A stretch of DNA of 64,000 bases from VAYN01 sp963702075 (GCA_963702075.1 OY969703.1:2666001-2730000), one strand, 5' to 3'; shown: positions 50,887 through 59,463, numbered from the stretch's first letter. The notes: a model not told the origin generated them from the sequence alone. Program-made: numbers and translations.

Positions 50887-51348
50887 CTAGGGCAGGTCGC
50901 CTTTGATTACGTAGCGGAGGACGGCGACGACCTGCTCCGCGGTGCGGGCGGTGGCTTGGGCAGAGCGGTCGACCTCCTTCAGGGCGTGGTCAAGCTCGGC
51001 GTCGTGGAGGGTGACGATCGGCTTGCCGAGGGCAGCCGCGAAGCCGGCGTCGAAGGCCGCGTTCCATTGACGGTATTTGTCGCCGAAGCGGACGACGGCG
51101 ACGTCGGCGTCACGGATCAGCGTCTGGGTGCGGATCGCGTTGACGCCCGCCCCTTTGTGGTCGCGCCAGAAGGGCTCGCTCTCGTCGCCTAGGGTGCCGG
51201 CCCCGGCGTCGTCGGAAGCGGCGTGGTCGGTGACCGGGGCCGAGAAGACGACCGGCAGGCCCGCCTCGCGCGCGCCCTGCTCGATCCGCTCGCGCCAGTC
51301 GCTGTGGATCTCGCCCGAGAGGTAGACGCTCCAGGTCCGCTCGCTCAT
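50887..51348 (-). CDS. ytoQ: YtoQ-family protein
   Basis: A 153-aa protein matching YtoQ throughout: WSVYLSGEIHSDWRERI, VVFSAPVTDHAASDDAGAGTLG, FWRDHKGAGVNAIRTQTLI, VVRFGDKYRQWNAAFDAGFAAALGKPIVTLHD. The fold is nucleoside 2-deoxyribosyltransferase-like, and the asparagine/glutamate/aspartate pattern suggests a nucleoside hydrolase or transferase role. The substrate is unknown. It is divergent from an MFS gene with a 32-bp gap. Confidence 0.92.
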   Translation of the reverse strand: MSERTWSVYLSGEIHSDWRERIEQGAREAGLPVVFSAPVTDHAASDDAGAGTLGDESEPFWRDHKGAGVNAIRTQTLIRDADVAVVRFGDKYRQWNAAFDAGFAAALGKPIVTLHDAELDHALKEVDRSAQATARTAEQVVAVLRYVIKGDLP

Positions 51349-51375
51349 GGCCGCATCCTAACCGTGCTACCGTAT

Positions 51376-51390
51376 TTGACGTGAACGTAA
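51376..51390 (+). promoter_or_regulatory. Candidate operator of the MFS-MerR operon
   Basis: TTGACGTGAACGTAA, a near-symmetric ACGT-GA-ACGT dyad that overlaps the GTG start (51381). It resembles operators of MerR-family regulators of the LiuR type as I recall them. The MerR gene is in the same operon, so autoregulation is plausible. Confidence 0.45.
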
Positions 51391-52913
51391 GAAAGAGATT
51401 CTCTGGGCGCGCGGGAGTCGACGCCTCGCACGAGCACTACAAGTGGTGGGCGCTCTCCTGTACGTCGCTGGGGATGCTGTTGGTCGCTACCAACTCGGGG
51501 ACGCTGATCATTGCCCTGCCGGACCTGGAGCGGGCGCTGGGGACGAGCCTGCTGGAACTGGTCTGGGTGATCCTCGCCTACATGATCTCCTCGACCGTGT
51601 TGGTGCTGACGGCGGGGAGGCTGTCGGACCTCTTCGGCCGCAAGAGCGCCTTCGTCGGCGCTTTCGTCATCTTCGCCCTCGCCTCGCTCGGCGCCGGCTT
51701 CGCCGCTGACGGCACCCAGCTGATCCTCTGGCGGATCGTGCAGGGAATCGGCGGCGCCTTCATCTTCGCCAACGGCCCCGCCCTGGTCACCGACGCCTTC
51801 CCGCGCGAGCAGCTCGGCATGGCGATGGGGACGAACACGATGGTCGCGGCGATCGGGCTCGTCATCGGCCCGGTCCTCGGCGGCGCTCTGGTTGCGATCT
51901 CCTGGCAGTGGGTCTTCTGGTTCAACGTGCCGCTGGCGCTGGCCGGCGGCCTCTGGGGCGCCTTCGTCCTCCGCGAGCTCTCCAGCCGCGACAGCGTCCG
52001 CGGCTTCGACGTCGCCGGAACGCTGACCTTCGTCGTCGGCCTCACCGGGCTCGTCTACGGGATCTCCCGCGGTGGCATCTCCGGCTGGATCGATCCACTC
52101 GTGATCGGGGGTCTCATCCTCGCCGCCCTCCTCCTGCCCCTCTTCGTCCTGATCGAGCACCGCGGCAAGGCGCCGATGCTCGATCTCTCGATCTTCCGCA
52201 ACCGCCTCTTCGCCGCCGCGACCGGCGCCGCCTTCATCAACGGCCTCTCCCGATTCGCGCTGATGTTCATCTTCGTCTTCTACTTCCAGGGCGCGCAGGG
52301 CGACGACCCGATCGCCGCCGGGATCAAACTGGCGCCGATGGCGATCGGGATGCTCGTCGCCTCGCCGCTCGCGGGGATCTGGGCCGACCGCCACGGCTCC
52401 CGCACCCTGGCCGCCGCCGGAATGCTCGTCACCGCCCTCGGCCTCGGACTGATGACCACCCTGCAGGCCGATTCGCCCTACTGGGAGAGCGGCCTCTGGC
52501 TGGCCCTCGTCGGGATCGGCTCGGGGATGTTCAACTCGCCGAACACGGCGGCGATGATGGGGACGGTGCCGACCGAGCGGCGCGGGATCGCCGCCGGTGC
52601 GCGGACGATGCTGCAGAACACCGGCGCGGTGATCTCGATCGCCTTCGTCCTCGCGATCGTCACCAACTCGATCCCGAAAGAAGTGCTCTTCGCGATCTTC
52701 TCCGGCCTCGCTTCGGGACTCTCGAGCGCCCAGCTCGACCCCTTCATCCACAACATGCACGAGGCGCTCTGGGTCCTCGCCGCCACTTCGGTCCTCGGTG
52801 CCGGCGTCTCGCTGCTGCGGCCGAAGCACGAACCCTCGCTCCAGGAAACCCCCTGCCCGCCGGCCGAGGCCTTCGAGGAGGCGCTCGCCGAGGAGGTTCG
52901 AGCCACTCCATGA
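51381..52913 (+). CDS. MFS transporter, DHA2 (14-helix) drug-export family
   Basis: A 510-aa protein with 14 predicted helices. DHA2 motifs include LERALGTSLLELVWVILAYM, AGRLSDLFGRKSAFVGAFVIFALAS (motif A), GIGGAFIFANGPALVTDAFPREQLG and GPVLGGALVAISWQWVFWFN (motif C). It likely exports toxic hydrophobic compounds by proton antiport. Start GTG at 51381. Its TGA overlaps the MerR ATG (ATGA), so the transporter comes first and its regulator second. Confidence 0.92.
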   Translation: MNVRKRFSGRAGVDASHEHYKWWALSCTSLGMLLVATNSGTLIIALPDLERALGTSLLELVWVILAYMISSTVLVLTAGRLSDLFGRKSAFVGAFVIFALASLGAGFAADGTQLILWRIVQGIGGAFIFANGPALVTDAFPREQLGMAMGTNTMVAAIGLVIGPVLGGALVAISWQWVFWFNVPLALAGGLWGAFVLRELSSRDSVRGFDVAGTLTFVVGLTGLVYGISRGGISGWIDPLVIGGLILAALLLPLFVLIEHRGKAPMLDLSIFRNRLFAAATGAAFINGLSRFALMFIFVFYFQGAQGDDPIAAGIKLAPMAIGMLVASPLAGIWADRHGSRTLAAAGMLVTALGLGLMTTLQADSPYWESGLWLALVGIGSGMFNSPNTAAMMGTVPTERRGIAAGARTMLQNTGAVISIAFVLAIVTNSIPKEVLFAIFSGLASGLSSAQLDPFIHNMHEALWVLAATSVLGAGVSLLRPKHEPSLQETPCPPAEAFEEALAEEVRATP

Positions 52914-53380
52914 ACGAGGAGATGCGCATCGGCGAGGTGGCGAAGCTCGCCGGCACCACCCCCCGCACGATCCGCTATTACGAGGAGATCGGCCTGCTCC
53001 CCGCCGCCGGAGGCAGGGAGCCGGGGGCCCACCGCACCTACGCCGAGGCCGACGTCGAGCGACTGACCGAGCTGCTGCGGCTGAAGGACCTGCTCGGCAT
53101 CTCCCTCGAGGAGCTGAAGGAGCTGATCGAGGCCGAGGGGGCGCGAGCCGAGCTGCGCCGCGAGTGGCACGGCGGCGTCGAAGACCCGGTCCGCCGCCGC
53201 GAGATCCTCGAGGAATCACTCACTTACATAACCCGCCAGCTCGACCTGGTCCGCCGCCGCCGCGACGAGATCAAAAAACTCGAAGACGAGCTGCTTAAAC
53301 GACGGACGCGAGCGAAATCTCTCTTACGCGAGGTTGGGGGCGGCGGACACCCCTCCCGAAACACTCAAGCGCGCCGCTAG
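52910..53380 (+). CDS. MerR-family transcriptional regulator
   Basis: A 156-aa protein. Residues 5-75 are the MerR winged helix (MRIGEVAKLAGTTPRTIRYYEEIGLLPAAGG ... HRTYAEADVERLTELLRLKDLLGISLEELK). A long dimerisation helix follows (about 110-145). There is no metal cysteine cluster, so the ligand is probably organic. The last about 15 residues are encoded by the arm of a large inverted repeat, and the stop lies at its apex. Confidence 0.9.
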   Translation: MNEEMRIGEVAKLAGTTPRTIRYYEEIGLLPAAGGREPGAHRTYAEADVERLTELLRLKDLLGISLEELKELIEAEGARAELRREWHGGVEDPVRRREILEESLTYITRQLDLVRRRRDEIKKLEDELLKRRTRAKSLLREVGGGGHPSRNTQARR

Positions 53381-53419
53381 GCGCGCGTTTTGGGAGGGGT
53401 GTCCGCCGCCCCCCCAACC
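53332..53419. repeat. Large inverted repeat holding two overlapping stop codons
   Basis: Arms of about 26 bp (53332-53357 and 53392-53419, two-base bulge) enclose GCGCGCC-GCTA-GGCGCGC. ACACTCAA is at 53361-53368. The apical CTAG (53377-53380) holds the TAG of the MerR gene on one strand and the TAG of the dCTP-deaminase-like gene on the other. It can act as a bidirectional terminator, and it encodes the tails of both proteins. Confidence 0.9.
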
Positions 53420-54546
53420 GACGCCGTCTGCTCCTCGAAGTGCTTGCTCAGCATCGTCACCTGCCCTTGGTAGTTGGAGCCAAGGCCGCTGCCATAAAGA
53501 CGCTCCGCCGGCGCCGCCATTTGCTCCAGGCCCAGCTTGCAGACCGGCTGACGGTGCTCGACCATGAAGGAGACATCGCGGGCACGCACCTCCAGCGCCG
53601 CCCGGCTGCCGTGGCGTCCACCCTCGGGGTCGTAGCCGAAGCCGGGGTCGAAGAAGCCGGCGTAGTGGGTTCGCAGCTCGCCCGCCGTCGGGTCGTAGGC
53701 CATCATCTCGGCGGCGATCTGCGGCGGGATGCAGACTCCCTCGGCCGAGAGCAGCAGGTAGAAGATCTCCGGCTCCAGCACCACCCGTCCCCCCGGCTCG
53801 GGATAGACCGGGTCCCAGTAGTCGGTCCAGCGGTAGGCGCGGATCCGCGAGAGGTCGACCGGGAGGCTGTTCTTCTTCGCCCGGTAGCCGACCACCCGGT
53901 CGGTCGGGCCGGAGAGGTCGAGGCTGAGGAAGAGGCCGTCGGCGACCGCCATCTCCGACTGCCGCAGCGCATGGGAGTCGAGGTAGAGCAGCGGGAACTC
54001 GTCTTGGAGGCCGCGGATGTCGTCGTCGGAGAGGCGCACGTCCCCGCGCGAGAGCCGCAGCTGGTTTAGCGAGAGGCCCGCTTTCACCTGAATCGCGAAG
54101 GAGCGCGGCACGATCTCCAGGTAGAGCTTGCCCCGGTAGCCGCTGCGGATGTCGTCGAAGCGATGGTGCCGGTCGGTGATCACCCGGGTGAACACGTCTA
54201 GGCGCCCGGTCGAGCTCTTCGGGTTCGCCTTTCCCCGCACGTCATCGGGCAGGTTCAGCTCCTCGAGCAGCGGCACCAGGTAGGGACGGTCCCGCTCCAG
54301 CACGGCGCCGTCGCGCAGGTCGACCCGCTGGAAGGCGAGGCCGTCGATCTTTTCCTCGACCGTCGATTCGACGTTGGGGAGAAAGGAGCAGCGCAGTGCC
54401 CAGGCGAAGTCGCCCAGCCGCAGGTCGACGCTGGCCGGCTGCACCGCCTCCGGCCGGATCCGGTAGTCCCCCGAGCTCACCCACTCCGCTTCGATCGCCC
54501 GGTTCAGCGCCTGCGAAGGGAGGACGCCGCTGGTCGCCTCGCTCAT
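53377..54546 (-). CDS. dcd: 2'-deoxycytidine 5'-triphosphate deaminase family protein
   Basis: A 389-aa protein with two dUTPase-like beta domains. VQPASVDLRLGDFAW and KANPKSSTGRLDVFTRVITDRHHRFDDI carry the dCTP deaminase pattern in the N-terminal half; SFAIQVKAGLSLNQLRLSRG and EVRARDVSFMVEHRQPVCKLGLEQM are the later ones. At about twice the usual Dcd length it belongs to the PF06559 two-domain group. The ATG at 54546 overlaps the stop of the upstream TetR gene (ATGA). The last 13 residues come from the inverted repeat. Confidence 0.88.
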   Translation of the reverse strand: MSEATSGVLPSQALNRAIEAEWVSSGDYRIRPEAVQPASVDLRLGDFAWALRCSFLPNVESTVEEKIDGLAFQRVDLRDGAVLERDRPYLVPLLEELNLPDDVRGKANPKSSTGRLDVFTRVITDRHHRFDDIRSGYRGKLYLEIVPRSFAIQVKAGLSLNQLRLSRGDVRLSDDDIRGLQDEFPLLYLDSHALRQSEMAVADGLFLSLDLSGPTDRVVGYRAKKNSLPVDLSRIRAYRWTDYWDPVYPEPGGRVVLEPEIFYLLLSAEGVCIPPQIAAEMMAYDPTAGELRTHYAGFFDPGFGYDPEGGRHGSRAALEVRARDVSFMVEHRQPVCKLGLEQMAAPAERLYGSGLGSNYQGQVTMLSKHFEEQTASVGGAADTPPKTRA

Positions 54547-55187
54547 CCCGCGGAGACTATTCGGCGCGCCTCCTCTGCGCCGAGGTAGGCGGAGAGGATG
54601 AACTCGAGAATCTCCGGAAATAGCTGACCCAACTGCTCTGCTTCCCCGGCGAGCACGCGGCGGCCGAGCATCGAGGCGACGCCGCCGACCACCGCTTCGT
54701 CGGTGGCTTCCGGCACCTCGGTCCCCCCCGGGGTCTCCGGAGCTCCCTCCCGCAGGTAGCCGACAAAGGACTCGATCCCTCCCTGGTAGCGGTCGTAGAC
54801 GCCCCGACCCGCCCGCAGCCCTTCCACCAGGACGATGCTTGCCAGCGCCGGCTCGGTGGTGAAGAGCTTCAGGAGCGCATCGAGGGAGGCGCTGACCCGC
54901 AGGGCCCAGGACCCACCCGCGAGGGCCCCGCACGCCTCGACGACCCGGTCCCGGAGCCGCGCCAGCGCAGCGTCGTAAGCGGCGGTGAAACAGTCATCCT
55001 TACTTTCGAAGTGCTTGTAGAAGTCACTCTTCGACACCGCGGCGCGCTGGCCAATCAGTGACACAGTGGTTTTCTGATACCCGACCTCGTAGAGGGCCTG
55101 GGTCAGGCCAGCGATCAGCCGCTCGCGCTGATTGCGCGCGACAAACTCAGGTGAAAGCCCGTGACGTCCCCGCGGTAGCCGGTCCAT
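54543..55187 (-). CDS. TetR-family transcriptional regulator
   Basis: A 214-aa protein. Residues 20-65 form the helix-turn-helix (RERLIAGLTQALYEVGYQKTTVSLIGQRAAVSKSDFYKHFESKDDCF). The C-terminal ligand domain contains TEPALASIVLVEGLRAG. It overlaps the dcd-like gene by 4 bases and is therefore in one operon. A second TetR gene lies 27 bp upstream on the same strand. Confidence 0.92.
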   Translation of the reverse strand: MDRLPRGRHGLSPEFVARNQRERLIAGLTQALYEVGYQKTTVSLIGQRAAVSKSDFYKHFESKDDCFTAAYDAALARLRDRVVEACGALAGGSWALRVSASLDALLKLFTTEPALASIVLVEGLRAGRGVYDRYQGGIESFVGYLREGAPETPGGTEVPEATDEAVVGGVASMLGRRVLAGEAEQLGQLFPEILEFILSAYLGAEEARRIVSAG

Positions 55188-55214
55188 TCAGCAATGGAGT
55201 CTGCCACCGTACTG

Positions 55215-55835
55215 TTACTTTCGCCGCGCGGCCTCTCTCGGTTTGCCTACACCGAGGTACGGCGATAGGACGAACTGCGAGAGTTCTGGCAGCAACTCGC
55301 CAGCTTGCTCGGCTCGGCCTCGCCGGATCTGCTGCTGGAGAATCCAGGCGACACCGCCGACCAGAGATTCCTCGATCGTCTCCGGAAGCTCGCTGCCGTC
55401 CAGAGCGCTGTTGCGAAGCAGCTGTACGAAGCCGCGCATACCGGCGTCATAGAGACGGGCGGAGCTGCGGGTGGCAGAGATCGACTCGACCATGCACATC
55501 CGGGTGGCGGCCGGATGCTCGGCGACGAAGTCGAGTAGCGCCTCGAGGCCGGTGACGACCTGGTCTTCCGGCGAGTGGGTGCTTTCGCACGTCGCTTCGA
55601 CAGCAGCCCGCATTTCGCCCAGGGTCGCGTCGACCGCGGAGAGGAAGAGATCCTCCTTGCCGTCGAAGTTGTCGTAGAGCGTCTTCCGGGCTACCGCGGC
55701 CCGCCGCACGATGTCGGCGATCTTGGTTGCCTCGTAGCCCTGTTCGGCGGTCAGCTCGGCGATCGCGTCCATCATCCGCCGCCGCTTATGCCCGGCTACG
55801 AACTCGCGCGGCAGCTCTGGGCGGGTCGGGCTCAT
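55215..55835 (-). CDS. TetR-family transcriptional regulator
   Basis: A 206-aa protein; helix-turn-helix at 15-62 (HKRRRMMDAIAELTAEQGYEATKIADIVRRAAVARKTLYDNFDGKEDLF). The C-terminal domain resembles that of both neighbours (EHPAATRMCMVESISATRSSARLYDAG), so the three may have arisen by duplication. It is divergent from the third TetR gene with a 122-bp gap. Confidence 0.92.
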   Translation of the reverse strand: MSPTRPELPREFVAGHKRRRMMDAIAELTAEQGYEATKIADIVRRAAVARKTLYDNFDGKEDLFLSAVDATLGEMRAAVEATCESTHSPEDQVVTGLEALLDFVAEHPAATRMCMVESISATRSSARLYDAGMRGFVQLLRNSALDGSELPETIEESLVGGVAWILQQQIRRGRAEQAGELLPELSQFVLSPYLGVGKPREAARRK

Positions 55836-55888
55836 CGAATCGCCCCCACGGGGCGCGCCGTTGCGCTCCAGGGAACAGAGGGGGTATC

Positions 55889-55913
55889 CAATGGCGCGTC
55901 CTCCGCACCATTG
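55889..55913. promoter_or_regulatory. CAATGG/CCATTG dyad between divergent TetR genes
   Basis: CAATGG (55889-55894) and CCATTG (55908-55913) in the shared control region. A candidate TetR operator. For the rightward gene TTTAAT (55944-55949) lies eight bases before the GTG, so its leader is very short or absent. Confidence 0.4.
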
Positions 55914-55957
55914 TTCTGGTACCGTGAGGAAACCTGAGTTGTTTTTAATGAAAACTT

Positions 55958-56722
55958 GTGAGTTCTTCGGTGGCCTTTGATCGAATCCAGCTGAGCCAAG
56001 AAACCCTCCTCGCCGCGGTAGGTGACGACTGGCCTCCCGAGCAGGTCGAGGCGGCGCTCGAGCTGCTTGCCAACAGCAGCGGCAAGTTCCCTTCCGGCGT
56101 CCGCCGTCTTCCCCCCGAGCTGATCCGAGCGATCCAGCGCGAGCGCCTGCTCGTCGCGATGCTCAACGCTGCTGCCGAGCTCGGCTACCTGGAAACCAAT
56201 GTCCAGGACGTGATCGACCGGGCCGGCGTCTCCCGTCCGACCTTCTACGAGCACTTCTCCAACAAAGAGGACTGCTTCCTTGCCGCCTTCGATTCCAGCG
56301 CCGAGCGGCTGCGGAAGTCGGTCCACTCCGCCGCTCGCGAGGGAGGCAACCTCTGGCGCGACCGGGTGCGCTGCGGCCTCGAAGCCCTGTTGCGTTTCGC
56401 CAGCCGCGAGCCCGATACCGCGCGCACTCTCGTGGTCGAGGCGCGAGCCGCCAGCGAAACGGCCGTCAGGCGCCGCGTGGAGCTTCTGGACGACTTCGCC
56501 CGGTGCCTCGACGAAGAGGCCCGGGACTTGCTCTCCACCCCGCCACCGAGAACCGCCGTCACCGCTTCGGGCATCATCGGCGGAGTCGAATCGCTTCTCT
56601 ACTCGCGTCTCTGCAAACAGGAATACGACCAGCTCGAAGCACTTCTTCCCTCGCTGATGTACTTCGTGGTTCTTCCTTACGAGGGTCATGAGGCAGCGGG
56701 TGAAGCGTTCGCGGTCAACTAG
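55958..56722 (+). CDS. TetR-family regulator with N-terminal extension
   Basis: A 254-aa protein. A 48-residue N-terminal extension (LSQETLLAAVGDDWPPEQVEAALELLANSSGKF) precedes the HTH (about 60-105: RERLLVAMLNAAAELGYLETNVQDVIDRAGVSRPTFYEHFSNKEDCF). The ligand domain shares pattern with the two leftward TetR genes. Start is GTG 55958. The extension is not a known domain. Confidence 0.9.
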   Translation: MSSSVAFDRIQLSQETLLAAVGDDWPPEQVEAALELLANSSGKFPSGVRRLPPELIRAIQRERLLVAMLNAAAELGYLETNVQDVIDRAGVSRPTFYEHFSNKEDCFLAAFDSSAERLRKSVHSAAREGGNLWRDRVRCGLEALLRFASREPDTARTLVVEARAASETAVRRRVELLDDFARCLDEEARDLLSTPPPRTAVTASGIIGGVESLLYSRLCKQEYDQLEALLPSLMYFVVLPYEGHEAAGEAFAVN

Positions 56723-56959
56723 ATCCAGAGTACTAAAATTGGACACGAAGTACAGCCCAATATCTGGCTGCACAACTTCCCGATAGCGGCCTCTACGGTG
56801 AGAGAGCGCGGTCTTGCTAGCCAGCCAGTCCAGTCGCATTGCCCACCTATTCCCGATACCCCTGGAAGCTCAAACTGCAATCTTTTGGAGCAATCTGAAA
56901 AGCCTCTCCAAACCGCGTTGTCCCACCAAAATTGGGGTGACAGAGGGCCTTCGGCGGAG
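56723..56959. other. Intergenic stretch before tRNA-Ser
   Basis: 237 bp, less GC-rich than average, with no supported ORF. AAAATTGG occurs at both ends (about 56735 and 56930). It may carry the 3' trailer of the tRNA transcript and the terminator of the TetR gene, but no clear stem with T-run is seen. Confidence 0.4.
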
Positions 56960-57048
56960 CGGAGGGGGTGGGATTCGAACCCACGAGCCGCCTTACGACG
57001 GCCAACGGTTTTCGAGACCGCCCCGTTCAACCGCTCCGGCACCCCTCC
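56960..57048 (-). tRNA. tRNA-Ser (CGA)
   Basis: 89 nt with acceptor GGAGGGG/CCCCTCC, discriminator G, anticodon loop CTCGAAA (CGA), a long variable arm (class II, GGCCGTCG-TAA-GGCGGC) and T-arm GTGGGTTCGAATCCCAC. No encoded CCA. Confidence 0.95.
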
Positions 57049-57172
57049 GTGGAACAGCGGATTCTAGGGAGAGTCGTCTCTGGTCGACGTTGGCCAGTTG
57101 GCGGAGCGCCAGAGCGGTCGCAAGGGCCCTTGGCCAGTTCAAGGATTTGGCCGACGGCGCCGAAGAAGCCCT

Positions 57173-59134
57173 GTGGCCAGCGACGAGCAGACCAGGCTCG
57201 GGCAGTTCTTCGACCGCCGACCGCGGCTGCTGCGAGCGCTGGCGCTTTCCGCGCTGATCTGGGGAGTCGGCTACCTCACCTGGCGGGTCGGATGGAGCGG
57301 CGAAGGCGCCAACCCGATCGTCTTCGCGATGCTGCTGGCGACGGAGGTCTACGGCCTCTACGCGCTCGGGATCCTCACCTGGTTCTCCTGGTCGCGGCCG
57401 CCCTCGCCGCGCCCTGCCACGACCGCCGGCCGCAAGGTCGACGTCTACGTCTGCACCTATGACGAGGCGGCCGAGGTGGTGATGGCCACCCTCGCCGGCT
57501 GCCGCGCCCTGACCTACCCGCACACGACCTACCTGCTCGATGACGGCCGACGACCGGAGATGCGGGAGATCGCGGAGCTGGCCGGGGCCGAGTACATGAC
57601 CCGGCCCGACAATTCGCACGCCAAGGCCGGCAACCTCAACGCGGCGCTGCCGCGGACCGAGGGCGACCTCGTCTTCGTCCTCGACGCCGACCACGTGCCG
57701 ATGCCCGACGCGCTCGACGCCCTGGTCGGCTACTTCGACGACGAGCGGATGGCGATCGTGCAGACGCCGCACGACTTCTTCAACCACGACTCGGTCCAGC
57801 ACTACCGCGTCGGCCGCCACGAGCAGTCGCTCTTCTACCGCGTCGTCTGCCCCGGCAAGGACCGCCACGGCGCCGCCTACTGGTGCGGCTCGGCGGCGCT
57901 GATCAACCGCCACGCCCTGCTCGAGATCGGCGGCGTCGCCACCGAGACCATCGCCGAGGACTTCCACACGACGATCCGCCTGCTGCGACAAGGCTGGCGC
58001 AGCCGCTACCACGACGAGGTGCTGGTCCAGGGGCTGGCGCCGCACGACCTCGACGGCTACCTGTTGCAGCGAGACCGCTGGGCCCGCGGCAACCTCGCCG
58101 TATTCACCCTGCCGGAGTCGCCGCTGCGGGCGAAGACGCTGAGCACGAAGCAGCGGCTCTCGTTCCTCGCCAGCCTGCTCGCCTACCTGGCGCCGCCAAT
58201 GCGGCTGCTGCTGCTGCTCACCCTCGGGGCGGTGCTCTGGACCGGCGCACTGCCGATGAAGATCAGCGTCGTCGCCCTGGCGGCGCTCTGGCTGCCGTCG
58301 GTGGTCCTCAACTTCAGCGCCGGCGCCGCGCTCGCCCGCGGCTACATGCGGATCCCCGAGAGCGCCCATTACGAGCTGCTGACGATGGAGATCTACACCC
58401 GGGCGCTGCGCTGCGTCTTCCGCCCCGGCAGAACCGCCTTCAAGGTGACGCCGAAGCAGGGACGCGACGGCGGCGGCTTCGACTCGCTGCGCAAGCTTCA
58501 CCTGGTTCTCTTCTGCACGGTCCTGCTGGCGACGGGAACGGCGATGCGCCTGCTCGACCTCGCTGGGATCGGACCGCTTCCGGATCTGCCCGGAATCGCC
58601 GCCGTGGTGGTGCCGCTGCTGGGCATCTATGAGCTGAGGCGCCTGCTGGCAACCAGCTCCGCGGTGATGCGCAGGCGCCAGCGCCGCCTCGTCTACCGCT
58701 TCGAGGGCGACGCCGAGGCCCACCTCTACAGCACCGAGGCCCACACCCCCGCCCGCCTCGTCGACGCCTCGGCCGCCGGCGTCGGCCTCGTCGCCGAGGC
58801 ACCACTGGAGCTCGGCAGCGATCCCGCCGTCCTCCTGCAACTGGCCGACGCCCGCGGCGCGATGCACGAGGTTGCCGCCAAACTGGAAGTGCGGACCTGC
58901 CGCGAAGTCGGCGGCAAGCACCTGATCGGCGCCACGATCCTCGAGATCGATCCCGACGCCAGGCTGCGCCTGATGGAGTGGTGCTACGTCGTCTGCACCC
59001 ACGAGCGCCTGCGCGGCCACCGGCCTGCCGGAGCACTTGCGGAGGAGGAGGCGATCATCGTCTCTCTCGACGACTACCGCGAACCGGGGCCGATCCCGTT
59101 GCGACCCTCGATCCCGGCCCTACGGCAGGCTTAG
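57173..59134 (+). CDS. Cellulose-synthase-like glycosyltransferase with PilZ domain
   Basis: About 653 aa. Two transmembrane helices precede a GT2 domain with LLDDG (Asp123-Asp124), DAD (171-173), AEDFH (Glu262/Asp263, base) and QRDRW (299-303), all the BcsA catalytic motifs. Further helices follow, and a C-terminal PilZ domain (about 505-600) has RRRQRR and DASAAG, the cyclic-di-GMP-binding pattern. It should make a beta-glucan-type polysaccharide under cyclic-di-GMP control. There is no BcsB or BcsZ beside it. GTG 57173 is used; a TTG at 57098 is possible. Confidence 0.9.
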   Translation: MASDEQTRLGQFFDRRPRLLRALALSALIWGVGYLTWRVGWSGEGANPIVFAMLLATEVYGLYALGILTWFSWSRPPSPRPATTAGRKVDVYVCTYDEAAEVVMATLAGCRALTYPHTTYLLDDGRRPEMREIAELAGAEYMTRPDNSHAKAGNLNAALPRTEGDLVFVLDADHVPMPDALDALVGYFDDERMAIVQTPHDFFNHDSVQHYRVGRHEQSLFYRVVCPGKDRHGAAYWCGSAALINRHALLEIGGVATETIAEDFHTTIRLLRQGWRSRYHDEVLVQGLAPHDLDGYLLQRDRWARGNLAVFTLPESPLRAKTLSTKQRLSFLASLLAYLAPPMRLLLLLTLGAVLWTGALPMKISVVALAALWLPSVVLNFSAGAALARGYMRIPESAHYELLTMEIYTRALRCVFRPGRTAFKVTPKQGRDGGGFDSLRKLHLVLFCTVLLATGTAMRLLDLAGIGPLPDLPGIAAVVVPLLGIYELRRLLATSSAVMRRRQRRLVYRFEGDAEAHLYSTEAHTPARLVDASAAGVGLVAEAPLELGSDPAVLLQLADARGAMHEVAAKLEVRTCREVGGKHLIGATILEIDPDARLRLMEWCYVVCTHERLRGHRPAGALAEEEAIIVSLDDYREPGPIPLRPSIPALRQA

Positions 59135-59187
59135 ATCAGTATTCTTTTCCAACGCAGCGGTTTTTCGATCGATCTGCACTGCGGGAG

Positions 59188-59228
59188 GAGAGGGTCGGCA
59201 TTATCGGCCAAGAAATGCCGACCCTCTC
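59188..59228. repeat. Inverted repeat after the glycosyltransferase gene
   Basis: Perfect 15-bp arms (59188-59202, 59214-59228) around ATCGGCCAAGA. TTATCGG and AGAAA at the loop borders match the element at 63077-63123. It may terminate the glycosyltransferase transcript, although no T-run follows. Confidence 0.85.
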
Positions 59229-59349
59229 GGGTTGTAACGAAGCTCAACTCAGACACTCCATTACCTTCTTGAGTATATAGAGTTCTCCGCAAGTACTCGC
59301 AGGGTACCTTAGAAACTATCTGCCGCAAAACGCTCGATTAACCTGCGAG

Positions 59350-59439
59350 CGGAGAGGGTGGGATTCGAACCCACGAGGCGGGTTAACCCCGCCCACGCGA
59401 TTTCCAATCGCGCTCCTTAAGCCACTCGGACACCTCTCC
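59350..59439 (-). tRNA. tRNA-Ser (GGA)
   Basis: 90 nt with acceptor GGAGAGG/CCTCTCC, discriminator G, anticodon stem CGCGA/TCGCG with loop TTGGAAA (GGA), variable arm GGGCGGGG-TTAA-CCCCGCC-like and T-arm GTGGGTTCGAATCCCAC. With tRNA-Ser(CGA) 2.3 kb away on the same strand, it flanks the glycosyltransferase gene. Confidence 0.95.
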
Positions 59440-59463
59440 GGATTCCCACAGGGTATCGGCGCT

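Noticed and set aside
56993..59020. A 675-codon frame antisense to the glycosyltransferase
   Set aside because: Same GC-driven artefact; the plus strand carries every GT2 and PilZ motif.
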